The notes beneath the pieces are model-generated. The model worked only from the letters and a program-made list of their open reading frames with translations, did no database searches and had not been told where the DNA came from. DNA of 12,467 bases from Pseudomonadota bacterium (GTDB taxonomy: Bacteria; Pseudomonadota; Alphaproteobacteria; Rhizobiales; Xanthobacteraceae), in the NCBI GenBank assembly GCA_023432885.1, contig JAEZEU010000615.1:1-12467 (forward strand). The letters are read 5' to 3'. The translations under genes and the position numbers were made by a program. Positions within the stretch are counted from its first letter, which is position 1; every line of letters begins with the position of its first letter. Of the stretch, positions 5,981 through 12,467 are shown piece by piece.

Positions 5981-8167
5981 TCAGGCGAAGGTGATGTTCT
6001 GATCCCTCAGGGGCACCGAACGGATGCGCTTGCCCGTCGCCGCAAAGTAGGCGTTGAGCACCGCAGGCGCGGCGACGCCAATGGTCGGCTCGCCGACGCC
6101 GCCCCAGAAGCCGCCGCTCGGCATGATGACGGATTCCACCTTCGGCATCTCGGCCATGCGCATCGAATTGTAGGTGTCGAAATTGGCCTGCTCGATCCGA
6201 CCATCCTTCACCGTGCATCCGCCGTAGAACAGGCCCGACAAGCCGTACACGAACGAGCCCGCAATCTGCCGCTCGACCTGCGCCGGATTGACGACATGGC
6301 CGGGATCGGTGGAGGCGACGATCCGATGCACCTTGATCTTGTTGCCGTCGATAACGGAGATCTCGGCGGCACCGGCGACATAACTGCCGTAGCCCATGAT
6401 CTGCGCGAGGCCACGGTAGACGCCTTGAGGCGCCGGCTTGCCCCAGCCGATCTTGTCGGCCACGGCATTGAGCACGGCAAGGTGCTTCGGATGCTTGGAC
6501 ATCAGCTTGCGGCGGAACTCCAGCGGATCCTGACCGACCGCATGGGCCAGCTCATCCATGAAGCATTCCATATAGATCGCGTTCGGATTGATGTTGACGC
6601 CGCGCCAGAAGCCGGGCGGGACGTGCGGATTGCGCATGGAATGTTCGACCAAGAGGTTCGGCACGGTGTAGCCGATGGCAAAGTCACCGCCTGGAGCGAG
6701 GCCCTGGAATGCGGCCGTGTCCTTGCCGTTCTCCAGCGCCGCCGGGCGGACCGAATACAGGATGGATTGTCCGGACAGGCGGAAATGCAGCGCCGTCAGA
6801 TTGTTGTCGGCATCGAACGCACCGGTGAGCTTGCACTGGGTGACCGGATGGTAGGTGCCGTGCTGCATGTCGTCCTCGCGCGACCACAACAGCTTGATCG
6901 GCGTGCCCGGCATCTGCTTGGCGATGGACACCGCCTGCCGCACATAGTCGGTCATGCCGCGACGGCCGAAGCCGCCGCCAAGCATCAGCTTGTGGACCTC
7001 GCATTTGTCGGCCGGCAGGCCGGATACTTCCAGCACGGCGGCGAATGCCGCCTCGCCATTTTGCGTCCCGGTCCAGACCTCGCATTTATCCGGCGTGTAT
7101 AGCGCGGTCGCATTCAGCGGCTCCATGCAGGCGTGGTTCTGGTAGGGATAGTTGTAGACCGCCTCGACCTTCTTGGCGGCAGCGGCAATTGCGGCCTTGG
7201 CGTCGCCGTTCTGGTTGCCGACGAAAGCGGGTTGCGCATTGTCGAGCCCTTCGGCCAGCCACTTGGCGATCGATTGACTGGAGACCTTGGCGTTTTCACC
7301 TTCGTCCCATACGATCGGCAGTGCTTCGATGGCTGTCTTGGCGTGCCACCAGGTATCGGCGACGACGGCGACGGTGCTGTCATTGACGCGCACCACCTTC
7401 TTGACGCCCTTCATGCCCGCGACTTTGGATTCGTCGTAGCTTTTCAGCTTGCCGCCGAATACCGGGCACTCCTTGAGCGCGGCGTTGAGCATGCCCGGCA
7501 GCTTGACGTCGATGCCGTAGATCATCTTGCCGGTGGTCTTGTCGGCGGTGTCCAGCCGCTTGAGCGGCTTGCCGGCGATCTTCCAGTCCTTGGGGTCCTT
7601 CAGCTTGACCTCGGCGTCGGCTGGCGGCGTCAGCCTGGCCGCAGCTTCCACCACCTTGCCGTAGGTCGTCTTCCGGCCCGACGGGGTATGGGTGATGACG
7701 CTGTTGGCCGCGGTGCATTCGGAAGCCGGCACCTTCCACTCGTTGGCGGCGGCCTGAATCAGCATCATGCGCGCGGTCGCGCCGCCCTTGCGGACATAGT
7801 CCTGCGAGGTGCGGATGCCGCGGCTGCCGCCGGTAGAGAAATCGCCCCAGGCGCGCTTGCGTGCGACGCTCTGGCCGGGGGTGGGATATTCGGTCGTTAC
7901 CTTCGACCAGTCGCATTCGAGCTCTTCGGCGACGAGTTGGGCAAGGCCGGTGAGGGTGCCCTGGCCCATTTCCGAACGAGCGATGCGGATGACAGTGGTG
8001 TCGTCGGGCCGGATCACGACCCACACATTGACCTCGGGCGAGCCGTCGGCCGCGCGCACTACGGCGGGACCGCCCGTCGGAAGATCGAACCCGATGGCGA
8101 GACCTGCGCCTGCAGCAGCCGAGCCGATGACGAAGGAGCGGCGGCTGAGCTTGACGTGCTTGTTCAT
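5981..8167 (-). CDS. Molybdopterin-binding subunit of a xanthine-oxidase-family hydroxylase (isoquinoline 1-oxidoreductase beta-like)
   Basis: A 728-residue large subunit of a molybdenum hydroxylase, a family that inserts oxygen from water into aldehydes or N-heterocycles. The Tat signal LSRRSFV (7-13) with hydrophobic stretch to about 25 predicts export of the folded, cofactor-loaded enzyme. Molybdopterin contacts seen are QNHACMEP (343-350) and GGGFGRR (397-403), with a late GGFWGGVGEPTIG block (685-697) containing the expected catalytic base Glu693. Length and the single-chain layout match IorB-type beta subunits without a fused cytochrome. Start: ATG at 8167, which has GGAGGA 4-5 nt upstream and places the Tat motif near the N-terminus; an in-frame extension to 8209 would run into the partner gene. 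It follows the 2Fe-2S subunit by 10 nt. The substrate cannot be read from sequence. Placement directly before fccB and soxXYZA suggests a sulfur-linked role, which is unproven. Confidence 0.9.
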   Translation of the reverse strand: MNKHVKLSRRSFVIGSAAAGAGLAIGFDLPTGGPAVVRAADGSPEVNVWVVIRPDDTTVIRIARSEMGQGTLTGLAQLVAEELECDWSKVTTEYPTPGQSVARKRAWGDFSTGGSRGIRTSQDYVRKGGATARMMLIQAAANEWKVPASECTAANSVITHTPSGRKTTYGKVVEAAARLTPPADAEVKLKDPKDWKIAGKPLKRLDTADKTTGKMIYGIDVKLPGMLNAALKECPVFGGKLKSYDESKVAGMKGVKKVVRVNDSTVAVVADTWWHAKTAIEALPIVWDEGENAKVSSQSIAKWLAEGLDNAQPAFVGNQNGDAKAAIAAAAKKVEAVYNYPYQNHACMEPLNATALYTPDKCEVWTGTQNGEAAFAAVLEVSGLPADKCEVHKLMLGGGFGRRGMTDYVRQAVSIAKQMPGTPIKLLWSREDDMQHGTYHPVTQCKLTGAFDADNNLTALHFRLSGQSILYSVRPAALENGKDTAAFQGLAPGGDFAIGYTVPNLLVEHSMRNPHVPPGFWRGVNINPNAIYMECFMDELAHAVGQDPLEFRRKLMSKHPKHLAVLNAVADKIGWGKPAPQGVYRGLAQIMGYGSYVAGAAEISVIDGNKIKVHRIVASTDPGHVVNPAQVERQIAGSFVYGLSGLFYGGCTVKDGRIEQANFDTYNSMRMAEMPKVESVIMPSGGFWGGVGEPTIGVAAPAVLNAYFAATGKRIRSVPLRDQNITFA

Positions 8168-8177
8168 GGCGTCCTCC

Positions 8178-8630
8178 TCAGGCGTTCGCGGCGGCGTGGA
8201 TCGCCTCACGCACCTGCTGGAAGGTGCCGCAGCGGCAGATGTTGGTAATGGCGTCGTTGATGTCCTCGTCGGTCGGCTTCGGCTTATCCTTAAGGAGCGC
8301 CGCCACGGCCATGATCATGCCGGTCTGGCAATAGCCGCATTGCGGCACGTCGTTGGCGATCCAGGCCTGCTGCACCTTGTGCAGTGCGCCGTCGGGACCG
8401 GCGAGACCCTCGATAGTAACGATCTTCTTGCCGACGGCTTCGCCGACCGTAATGCCGCAGGAGCGCATCGCCACTCCGTCCAGATGCACGGTACAGGCAC
8501 CGCATTGTGCAATGCCGCATCCGTATTTGGTTCCCGTCAACCCAACGTTCTCGCGGATTGCCCAAAGAAGCGGCGTATCGTCTTCGACGTCGACGCTGAT
8601 TGTCTTGCCGTTGATATCGAGATTGGCCAT
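8178..8630 (-). CDS. 2Fe-2S subunit of a xanthine-oxidase-family hydroxylase (isoquinoline 1-oxidoreductase alpha-like)
   Basis: A 150-residue electron-transfer subunit with two 2Fe-2S clusters. The N-terminal plant-ferredoxin-type domain has Cys38, Cys43, Cys46 and Cys58 (CGIAQCGAC then SC). The C-terminal helical domain has Cys98, Cys101, Cys132 and Cys134 (QCGYC and ICRCG), the full set for the family. It passes electrons from the molybdenum site of the large subunit to an outside acceptor, usually a cytochrome in the periplasmic forms. No signal peptide is present, so export would be by piggyback on the Tat-targeted large subunit, as known for related enzymes. Start: ATG at 8630 with GGGGA 6 nt upstream; the upstream in-frame extension lacks family similarity. 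It is the first gene of the seven-gene operon and is followed after 10 nt by the large subunit. Confidence 0.92.
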   Translation of the reverse strand: MANLDINGKTISVDVEDDTPLLWAIRENVGLTGTKYGCGIAQCGACTVHLDGVAMRSCGITVGEAVGKKIVTIEGLAGPDGALHKVQQAWIANDVPQCGYCQTGMIMAVAALLKDKPKPTDEDINDAITNICRCGTFQQVREAIHAAANA

Positions 8631-8675
8631 CGCTGATCCCCTGTAGGACTCAATCCATCGAGAGAGCCGGCGCGC

Positions 8676-8726
8676 AAAATAGAACAGAATAGAATCCGCA
8701 CAAATCAACAAAACGCGTTTGTGCGG
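8676..8726 (-). promoter_or_regulatory. Inverted repeat followed by T-rich tract in the operon leader
   Basis: On the minus strand CCGCACAAA (8726-8718), a 13-nt spacer and TTTGTGCGG (8704-8696) form a perfect 9-bp dyad. It is followed directly by four T-rich pentamers, ATTCT-ATTCT-GTTCT-ATTTT (8695-8676). It lies 46-96 nt upstream of the first operon gene. It could be an operator for a dimeric regulator or a weak intrinsic terminator/attenuator in the leader RNA; sequence alone does not decide. Confidence 0.45.
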
Positions 8727-8759
8727 GAAATATCGACCGGCCCGTATTGACTTGCTCAA

Positions 8760-8790
8760 GGCCAGGCAGCCAGCCATTCGGCTCCTGGCC
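8760..8790. promoter_or_regulatory. Second inverted repeat in the intergenic region
   Basis: GGCCAGG (8760-8766) pairs with CCTGGCC (8784-8790). Inside, AGCC (8768-8771) pairs with GGCT (8780-8783), leaving one bulged C at 8767 and an 8-nt loop. The 11-bp hairpin has no T-run on either side and no gene ending into it, so an operator or a leader structure is more likely than a terminator. Chance pairing in GC-rich DNA is possible. Confidence 0.35.
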
Positions 8791-9117
8791 CTGATTATTC
8801 TACCGGGCTGATCTGCACCACGCGAGGATCGCAATAACGAGGATTGCGTCGCCGAAGGGAAACGCTGTGAAGCGGAAGTCTGACCGGAGCGGCGAGTTGG
8901 CCCGTAGCACAAGCTGGAAGTGCTCGAGGTCGGCCCGTGGCGCGCACGAGGTCGGCATCGAGACGCAAGTCTCGTTGCCGCGCGAGTGCTGGTGCTGGGC
9001 CTATCGCGACACCGACCCTGGCCCTTCGAATAGCAGGCAGTTGACTCGGCGGACTGTCCCGGCAACCGGAGATCGGTTGCAGCCCGCCGCGTGCTCGTGG
9101 AAACTCCAGGCAAACAA

Positions 9118-9123
9118 AAGGAG
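9118..9123 (+). promoter_or_regulatory. Ribosome-binding site fixing the TTG start at 9131
   Basis: AAGGAG lies 7 nt before TTG at 9131. It is the only strong Shine-Dalgarno upstream of the binding-protein gene and decides the start against the longer frame reaching back to 8867. Confidence 0.8.
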
Positions 9124-9130
9124 TCCGACT

Positions 9131-10129
9131 TTGAGAAGAATTGCGATTGCTATCGTGCTTGCTGCTGCGACGGCCATGCCCGCAAGGGCCGGCCAGAGCG
9201 TCAATCTCATCCTGAACTGGACGCCCGGTGCCGACCATTCAGCCTTCTACTACGCCAAGGCGCAGGGCTGGTACGAAAAGGCGGGCATTGATCTCTCGAT
9301 CGAAGTTGGCAAGGGCTCCGGTGTCTCTTCGCTCAAGGTCGGCTCCGGCAGCGCGCCGTTCGGCATTTCCGACCTCGCGACGATGCTGGTGGCGCGCGGG
9401 AAGGGCGCCGATGCGGTTGCGGTCATGAGCATCTACGCCAACACCGGGCAGACCTTTTATTGGCTGAAAAGCTATGGCGTCAGCGGACCGAAGGATTTCG
9501 CCGGTCGGAAGATCGGCAACCCGCCGGGCGATGCCTCGCGCGTGATGTGGCCGGCCTTCGCCAAGGCGGCAGGCCTGCCGCAGGATTCGGTATCGTTCGT
9601 CAATGTCGGGCCGACGGCAAAATCGGCCGCACTGAAGGGCCGCACGGTCGAAATCATCAGCGATTTCTACAATTCGCATGACGTCAAGCTCAAGGAATTC
9701 GGCAGCGATCTTGGCGCCTTGAACTGGAAAGACATCGGTCTCAACCCGTACGGCAATTCACTGATCGTCAATGGAGCCTTTCTCGAAAAGAATCCGAAAC
9801 TGGCCGAGGATTTCGTCCGGATCACGCAGAAGGCCTATGCAGCCTGCGTCGCTGATTTCGATCCGTGCCTGAAGGCGCTGCTCGATCAAGCCACGGGCCT
9901 CGACCGTGAGGAACAAATCCTGCAGTGGGGCCGCATCAAATACCTGATGACGGATGAGTTCACGCCGACCAAGGGGCTCGGCTGGATCGACGCTGGCCGC
10001 ATGAAGAACGACTACGAACTGGTCCAGACCTATCTCGGCATCGAAAAGCCATTTCCCGTCGAGAGCGCCTTCACGGCCAAGCTGCTCGATCCTGCCATCA
10101 AGATGGATGCCAGCAAGGTTGCGAAGTGA
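9131..10129 (+). CDS. ABC transporter periplasmic substrate-binding protein, NMT1/THI5 (SsuA/TauA-like) family
   Basis: A 332-residue solute-binding protein. A Sec signal peptide (RR then a hydrophobic core, cleavage after ARA at about residue 20) leads to the mature N-terminus. There is no lipobox. The first domain opens with LNWTPGADHSAFYYAKAQGWYEKAGI, split here as LNWTPGADHS and FYYAKAQGWY, the characteristic start of the NMT1/THI5-like fold shared by importers of pyrimidine precursors, sulfonates, nitrate and taurine. FGISDLATM and the later IISDFYNSH and NPYGNSLIVN segments fit the two-lobed family. Start: TTG at 9131, from the well-placed AAGGAG and the clean signal peptide; the 88 codons upstream in frame look non-coding. 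The gene converges on the ABC ATPase gene with a 3-nt gap, suggesting that both serve one importer. The ligand is not predictable; the Sox neighbourhood allows an organosulfur compound, as speculation only. Confidence 0.88.
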   Translation: MRRIAIAIVLAAATAMPARAGQSVNLILNWTPGADHSAFYYAKAQGWYEKAGIDLSIEVGKGSGVSSLKVGSGSAPFGISDLATMLVARGKGADAVAVMSIYANTGQTFYWLKSYGVSGPKDFAGRKIGNPPGDASRVMWPAFAKAAGLPQDSVSFVNVGPTAKSAALKGRTVEIISDFYNSHDVKLKEFGSDLGALNWKDIGLNPYGNSLIVNGAFLEKNPKLAEDFVRITQKAYAACVADFDPCLKALLDQATGLDREEQILQWGRIKYLMTDEFTPTKGLGWIDAGRMKNDYELVQTYLGIEKPFPVESAFTAKLLDPAIKMDASKVAK

Positions 10130-10132
10130 GGT

Positions 10133-10912
10133 TCACGCTCCGGCGACGAGCCCGAGGCTGCCATAAATACGCCGGGCATAGGCGCCGAATTCGTCGGTAG
10201 TCTTGATCGGCAACGCGCGGGGGAACGGCAGCTCTATCGGGAAATACTCGGCCATGCGCGCGGGTCCTGCTGTGAGCACCGCGCAGTGGGAGGCCAGAAA
10301 CACCGCTTCCTGGATGCTGTGCGTGACGAAGATGATGGTCTTGCCGCTCTCGCGCCAGATCCTCAGCATTTCCAGGTTCATCTGCTCGCGCGTGAGAGCA
10401 TCGAGCGCGCCGAACGGTTCGTCCATCAGGATCAGCTTGGGATCATGGACGAAGGCGCGTGCGATCGCGGTGCGCTGTTGCATGCCGCCCGATAGCTGTT
10501 GCGGGTACTTGTCCTCGTAGCCGGCAAGCCCGACGAGCTTCAACAGCTCGCGGGCGCGCGCGCGGGCCGGGCCCATCGGCAGGCCGACGATTTCGGCCGG
10601 CAGCAGCACGTTGTCGAGAACCGTGCGCCATTTAAGGAGTAGCGCCTGCTGGAACACCATGCCGATATCGCGCGCCGGATCGAACGGCGTGGTTGCGTTT
10701 CCTATTCTCACCGTACCGCCATCGGCGCCATGCAGTCCGGCGAGGATTTTCAGCACCGTCGTCTTGCCGCAGCCGGACGGGCCCACCAAAGAAACCAGTT
10801 CACCTTCCTGCACGTCCATGGTGACGTCGGAGACGGCCAGAAACTCCTGGCCGGCCGAGCGATAGACCTTGCGTACGTTACGCAGGCTGATGAAAGGCTC
10901 CGGTGACGTCAT
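10133..10912 (-). CDS. ABC transporter ATP-binding protein, NitT/TauT (SsuB/TauB) type
   Basis: A 259-residue ATPase that powers an importer from the cytoplasmic face. Motifs in order: Walker A GPSGCGKTT (44-52), Q-loop FQQ (87-89), signature LSGGMQQR (140-147), Walker B LILMDEP (160-166), D-loop GALDALTR (168-175) and H-loop His198 in VTHSI. The DALTREQM block and overall length are typical of the nitrate/sulfonate/taurine/bicarbonate importer group, matching the NMT1-type binding protein next door. Start: ATG at 10912, which overlaps the stop of the upstream aldolase gene by 4 nt (ATGA); the frame is open further upstream only as antisense or overlap. No permease gene is in the window, so the transporter is incomplete here; the permease may lie beyond the right edge or elsewhere. 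Confidence 0.93.
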   Translation of the reverse strand: MTSPEPFISLRNVRKVYRSAGQEFLAVSDVTMDVQEGELVSLVGPSGCGKTTVLKILAGLHGADGGTVRIGNATTPFDPARDIGMVFQQALLLKWRTVLDNVLLPAEIVGLPMGPARARARELLKLVGLAGYEDKYPQQLSGGMQQRTAIARAFVHDPKLILMDEPFGALDALTREQMNLEMLRIWRESGKTIIFVTHSIQEAVFLASHCAVLTAGPARMAEYFPIELPFPRALPIKTTDEFGAYARRIYGSLGLVAGA

Positions 10913-11964
10913 GCCAGCCATTTCTGCAGGTTCGCGGCGACAAAAGCGTCGTCGCTGAGATCGGCATGGTCGCGGCAAACCCGGTCGATCTCCTGCATCT
11001 GGCCCGGGCTCAGGCCCTCCGCCGGATCGAGGCACCAGGTGCCCTGCATCAGGCCCTGCCGCCGCAGGACTTCGTGACAGCCGGCGATGCAGCCATGGAA
11101 ATTGTTGGCGACGTCGAAGAAGGCGCTGTTGCAGTCGGTGACGCGCGCATCGAGCGCCAGCAGTTCGGCGGGCACGGTATCCTTGTTGTGGGCAGCCTTG
11201 CAGGCTTCGAATTGCTTGATCGCGGCCGCGGTCCACACCGACCAGTGGCCGAGAAGTCCGCCGCGGATATGCGCCCGCGTGGTTACGCCATTGTCCCGCA
11301 GGTCGAACGGCAGGGTCAGATCAAGCAGGATGTGATCGTCATTTCCGGTATAGAGCGTGATGCGATCGAGCGCGCCGGCGGCGGCTACGCCGCGCAGTAC
11401 GTCCAGCGTACGGTAACGGTTGAAGGGCGCGATCTTGATGGCGACGACGTTGTCGATCTCCGCAAACCGCCGCCAGAAACTGGCGCTCAGGATGACGCCG
11501 CCGACGGCCGGCTGGAGATAGAAGCCGACCAGCGGAAATTCGACGGCGACGGCACGGCAGTGCGCGATGATCTCGTCCTCGGACGCCGACTTCATCGCGG
11601 CGAGGCTGAGCAGGCCCGCGTGATAACCGATGCCGCGCGCAATCTTCGCCTCGCTGACGGCCTGTTGCGTCGGGCCCGCGAGTCCGGCGACCATCGCCAG
11701 CGGACGGCTGGTCCAATGGGCGGCGGTCTCGGCGGCGAGCTCGAGCACGGGGCGGTACATGCCGACATCGCGGATCGCGAACTGTGTGGTATGCACGCCG
11801 ACCGCAAGGCCCCCAGCGCCCGCGTCGATGTAATAGCGCGTCAGCGCACGCTGATGGCGCACGTCCAGCGCGCGATTGGCATCAAGGGCAAGTGGGTGGG
11901 CGGGGATCACCGTGCCATCGGCGATCAGCTTCCGTATCTCGGACTTGATCTCGCTGTGGTGCAT
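10909..11964 (-). CDS. Dihydrodipicolinate synthase-family class I aldolase/lyase
   Basis: A 351-residue TIM-barrel enzyme of the DapA/NAL superfamily, which makes or breaks carbon-carbon bonds of 2-oxo acids through a lysine Schiff base. The expected Schiff-base lysine is Lys177 in VVAIKIAPFNR, with the conserved tyrosine at Tyr149 in GFYLQPAVGG. The DapA GTTGE loop is replaced by GVHTTQ (56-61). The arginine that binds the substrate carboxylate in DapA (YNVPSR) is replaced by valine at about 154. It is also some 50 residues longer than DapA, with a C-terminal extension. It is therefore unlikely to make dihydrodipicolinate; a catabolic lyase or dehydratase role is more likely. Start: ATG at 11964, 10 nt after the acetyltransferase stop, with a partial AGGA upstream. 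It overlaps the ABC ATPase by 4 nt, so enzyme and importer are probably co-expressed and may act on the same compound. Confidence 0.88.
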   Translation of the reverse strand: MHHSEIKSEIRKLIADGTVIPAHPLALDANRALDVRHQRALTRYYIDAGAGGLAVGVHTTQFAIRDVGMYRPVLELAAETAAHWTSRPLAMVAGLAGPTQQAVSEAKIARGIGYHAGLLSLAAMKSASEDEIIAHCRAVAVEFPLVGFYLQPAVGGVILSASFWRRFAEIDNVVAIKIAPFNRYRTLDVLRGVAAAGALDRITLYTGNDDHILLDLTLPFDLRDNGVTTRAHIRGGLLGHWSVWTAAAIKQFEACKAAHNKDTVPAELLALDARVTDCNSAFFDVANNFHGCIAGCHEVLRRQGLMQGTWCLDPAEGLSPGQMQEIDRVCRDHADLSDDAFVAANLQKWLA

Positions 11965-11974
11965 GGAGGCTATC

Positions 11975-12467
11975 CTATCCGAATTCGGGGCCGGCGACGG
12001 CGAACGGAAGCTCGGCTGTCTGCGCGACGGCGCTACCGAATCGCATGCGCTGAAACGGCCGCTCGATGTTCCAGCCGGCGCTCGTCAGGCCATGGAGAAA
12101 TTTTGTGTGGCTATGGACGGCATCGACAAGCATTGGCCCTCGCTCCGATCGGACGATGTCGCGAACGAGAGCCAGAGCGTCATCTGGACTGTTGGCAAAC
12201 AGCGGACCAATATGCCGCGCGGTGCGGCCGCTGCGGATAAGCGCCATGGCATTTCCATTTCCCACCATGCGAGAACCGGGCCGGCCGGCAAACTCCGCAA
12301 GCAGCGCGTCGCGCGAAAATCCCATCGCGCTGATGTCGCGCGCAGCAAAGGTGGCGGGATCGCAGGCCTCGAGCGGCGGCGCCGCAGTCGAGGATGCGGA
12401 ACTATCCAGCCGGAGCCGGCGCAGTTCCAGCGTCGGCGCAAAACCGAGCGGGCTATAAACGGTCGCA
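11975..12467 (-). CDS. GNAT-family N-acetyltransferase (N-terminal part outside window)
   Basis: About 163 residues of the C-terminal part are visible; the start is beyond the right edge. The first visible residues, ATVYSPLGFAPTLELRR, are the end of a GNAT domain, where the YSPLGF loop precedes the last strand. The rest resembles the second domain found in some two-domain GNAT proteins (Acetyltransf_18 type), with MALIRSGRTARHIGPL, a GPMLVDA strand, and a late GWNIERPFQRMRFG block. Such proteins transfer an acetyl group from acetyl-CoA to an amine; the acceptor is unknown. The acetyl-CoA-binding motif itself is not in the window. It ends 10 nt before the aldolase gene and probably shares its transcript. 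Confidence 0.72.
   Translation of the reverse strand, partial: ATVYSPLGFAPTLELRRLRLDSSASSTAAPPLEACDPATFAARDISAMGFSRDALLAEFAGRPGSRMVGNGNAMALIRSGRTARHIGPLFANSPDDALALVRDIVRSERGPMLVDAVHSHTKFLHGLTSAGWNIERPFQRMRFGSAVAQTAELPFAVAGPEFG

Larger units (their letters stand above)
8631..9130. other. 500-nt non-coding region between divergent units
   Basis: This block lies between the minus-strand molybdenum hydroxylase/sox operon and the plus-strand binding-protein gene, so it should hold both promoters. It contains two inverted repeats (8696-8726 and 8760-8790) and an A/T-rich stretch of repeated pentamers (8676-8695). Open frames crossing 8795-9130 have low-complexity, arginine-rich translations with no recognisable domain and no good ribosome-binding site. 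I see no tRNA, and no TPP-riboswitch core despite the THI5-like gene downstream. I cannot assign a firm -35/-10 pair. Confidence 0.6.

Noticed and set aside
5309..7102. Plus-strand 597-codon open frame
   Set aside because: It is antisense to fccB and the molybdopterin subunit, both with conserved motifs; high-GC codon bias explains it.
7133..8248. Plus-strand 371-codon open frame
   Set aside because: It is antisense to the molybdopterin subunit and has no recognisable domain.
8867..9130. N-terminal extension of the binding protein, or a small gene here
   Set aside because: The translation lacks similarity to anything I recognise, and AAGGAG with TTG at 9131 plus a clean signal peptide give a better start.
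8631..9130. TPP riboswitch or other known riboswitch ahead of the THI5-like gene
   Set aside because: The CTGAGA core and the second conserved TPP block are not found; I see no other known riboswitch motif.
10552..10568. CG-dinucleotide run as a possible structured element
   Set aside because: It encodes alternating Arg/Ala (RARAR) in the ABC ATPase helix; codon bias explains it.
10903..12240. Plus-strand 445-codon open frame
   Set aside because: It is antisense to the DHDPS-family and GNAT genes; its composition is that of a GC-rich shadow frame.
1..12467. CRISPR array, tRNA, insertion sequence or prophage
   Set aside because: No spaced direct-repeat array, tRNA-like cloverleaf, transposase or phage gene was seen.

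Overview
The window is GC-rich, densely coding DNA from an alphaproteobacterium. Protein character, heavy use of Tat-exported redox enzymes and a short dispersed palindromic repeat (2560-2604) of a type I recall from Bradyrhizobium/Rhodopseudomonas genomes suggest Nitrobacteraceae (Bradyrhizobium-like). This is an inference; no rRNA or other taxonomic marker is present.

Left end (1-2558): a partial FAD-dependent oxidoreductase of the fumarate reductase / 3-ketosteroid dehydrogenase superfamily runs off the left edge on the minus strand. It is divergent from a plus-strand HtrA-like serine protease with one PDZ domain and no signal peptide. A dispersed repeat and a strong bidirectional hairpin (2560-2659) separate the protease from the next, convergent operon.

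Centre (2656-8630, all minus strand): one compact seven-gene unit. In transcription order it encodes a 2Fe-2S subunit and a Tat-exported molybdopterin subunit of a xanthine-oxidase-family (isoquinoline 1-oxidoreductase-like) hydroxylase, then a Tat-exported flavocytochrome c sulfide dehydrogenase flavoprotein (FccB/SoxF), then SoxX, SoxY, SoxZ and SoxA. Intergenic distances are -8 to +54 nt. Both ends of the unit lie inside the window, so it contains no soxB, no soxCD and no cytochrome partner for FccB. SoxY also lacks the usual C-terminal GGCGG: its cysteine is followed by five more residues, the last four encoded by a perfect Shine-Dalgarno for soxZ. This combination of a periplasmic molybdenum hydroxylase, a sulfide-dehydrogenase-type flavoprotein and the SoxXA/SoxYZ carrier module is the most interesting content here. 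A working idea is that a sulfur-containing organic or inorganic substrate is processed in the periplasm, with SoxYZ carrying sulfur and SoxXA (and/or another cytochrome) taking electrons. Which substrate is unknown.

A roughly 500-nt non-coding block (8631-9130) holds two inverted repeats and separates this operon from a divergent gene.

Right end (9131-12467): a plus-strand periplasmic substrate-binding protein of the NMT1/THI5-SsuA type converges, with a 3-nt gap, on a minus-strand cluster of a GNAT acetyltransferase (partial at the right edge), a dihydrodipicolinate-synthase-family aldolase and a NitT/TauT-type ABC ATPase. The permease is not in the window. Binding protein and ATPase probably belong to one importer for a small organic (possibly sulfur- or nitrogen-containing) compound.

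Three genes use non-ATG starts (GTG at 1355, TTG at 4659, TTG at 9131). Several long open frames antisense to real genes are GC-driven artefacts.
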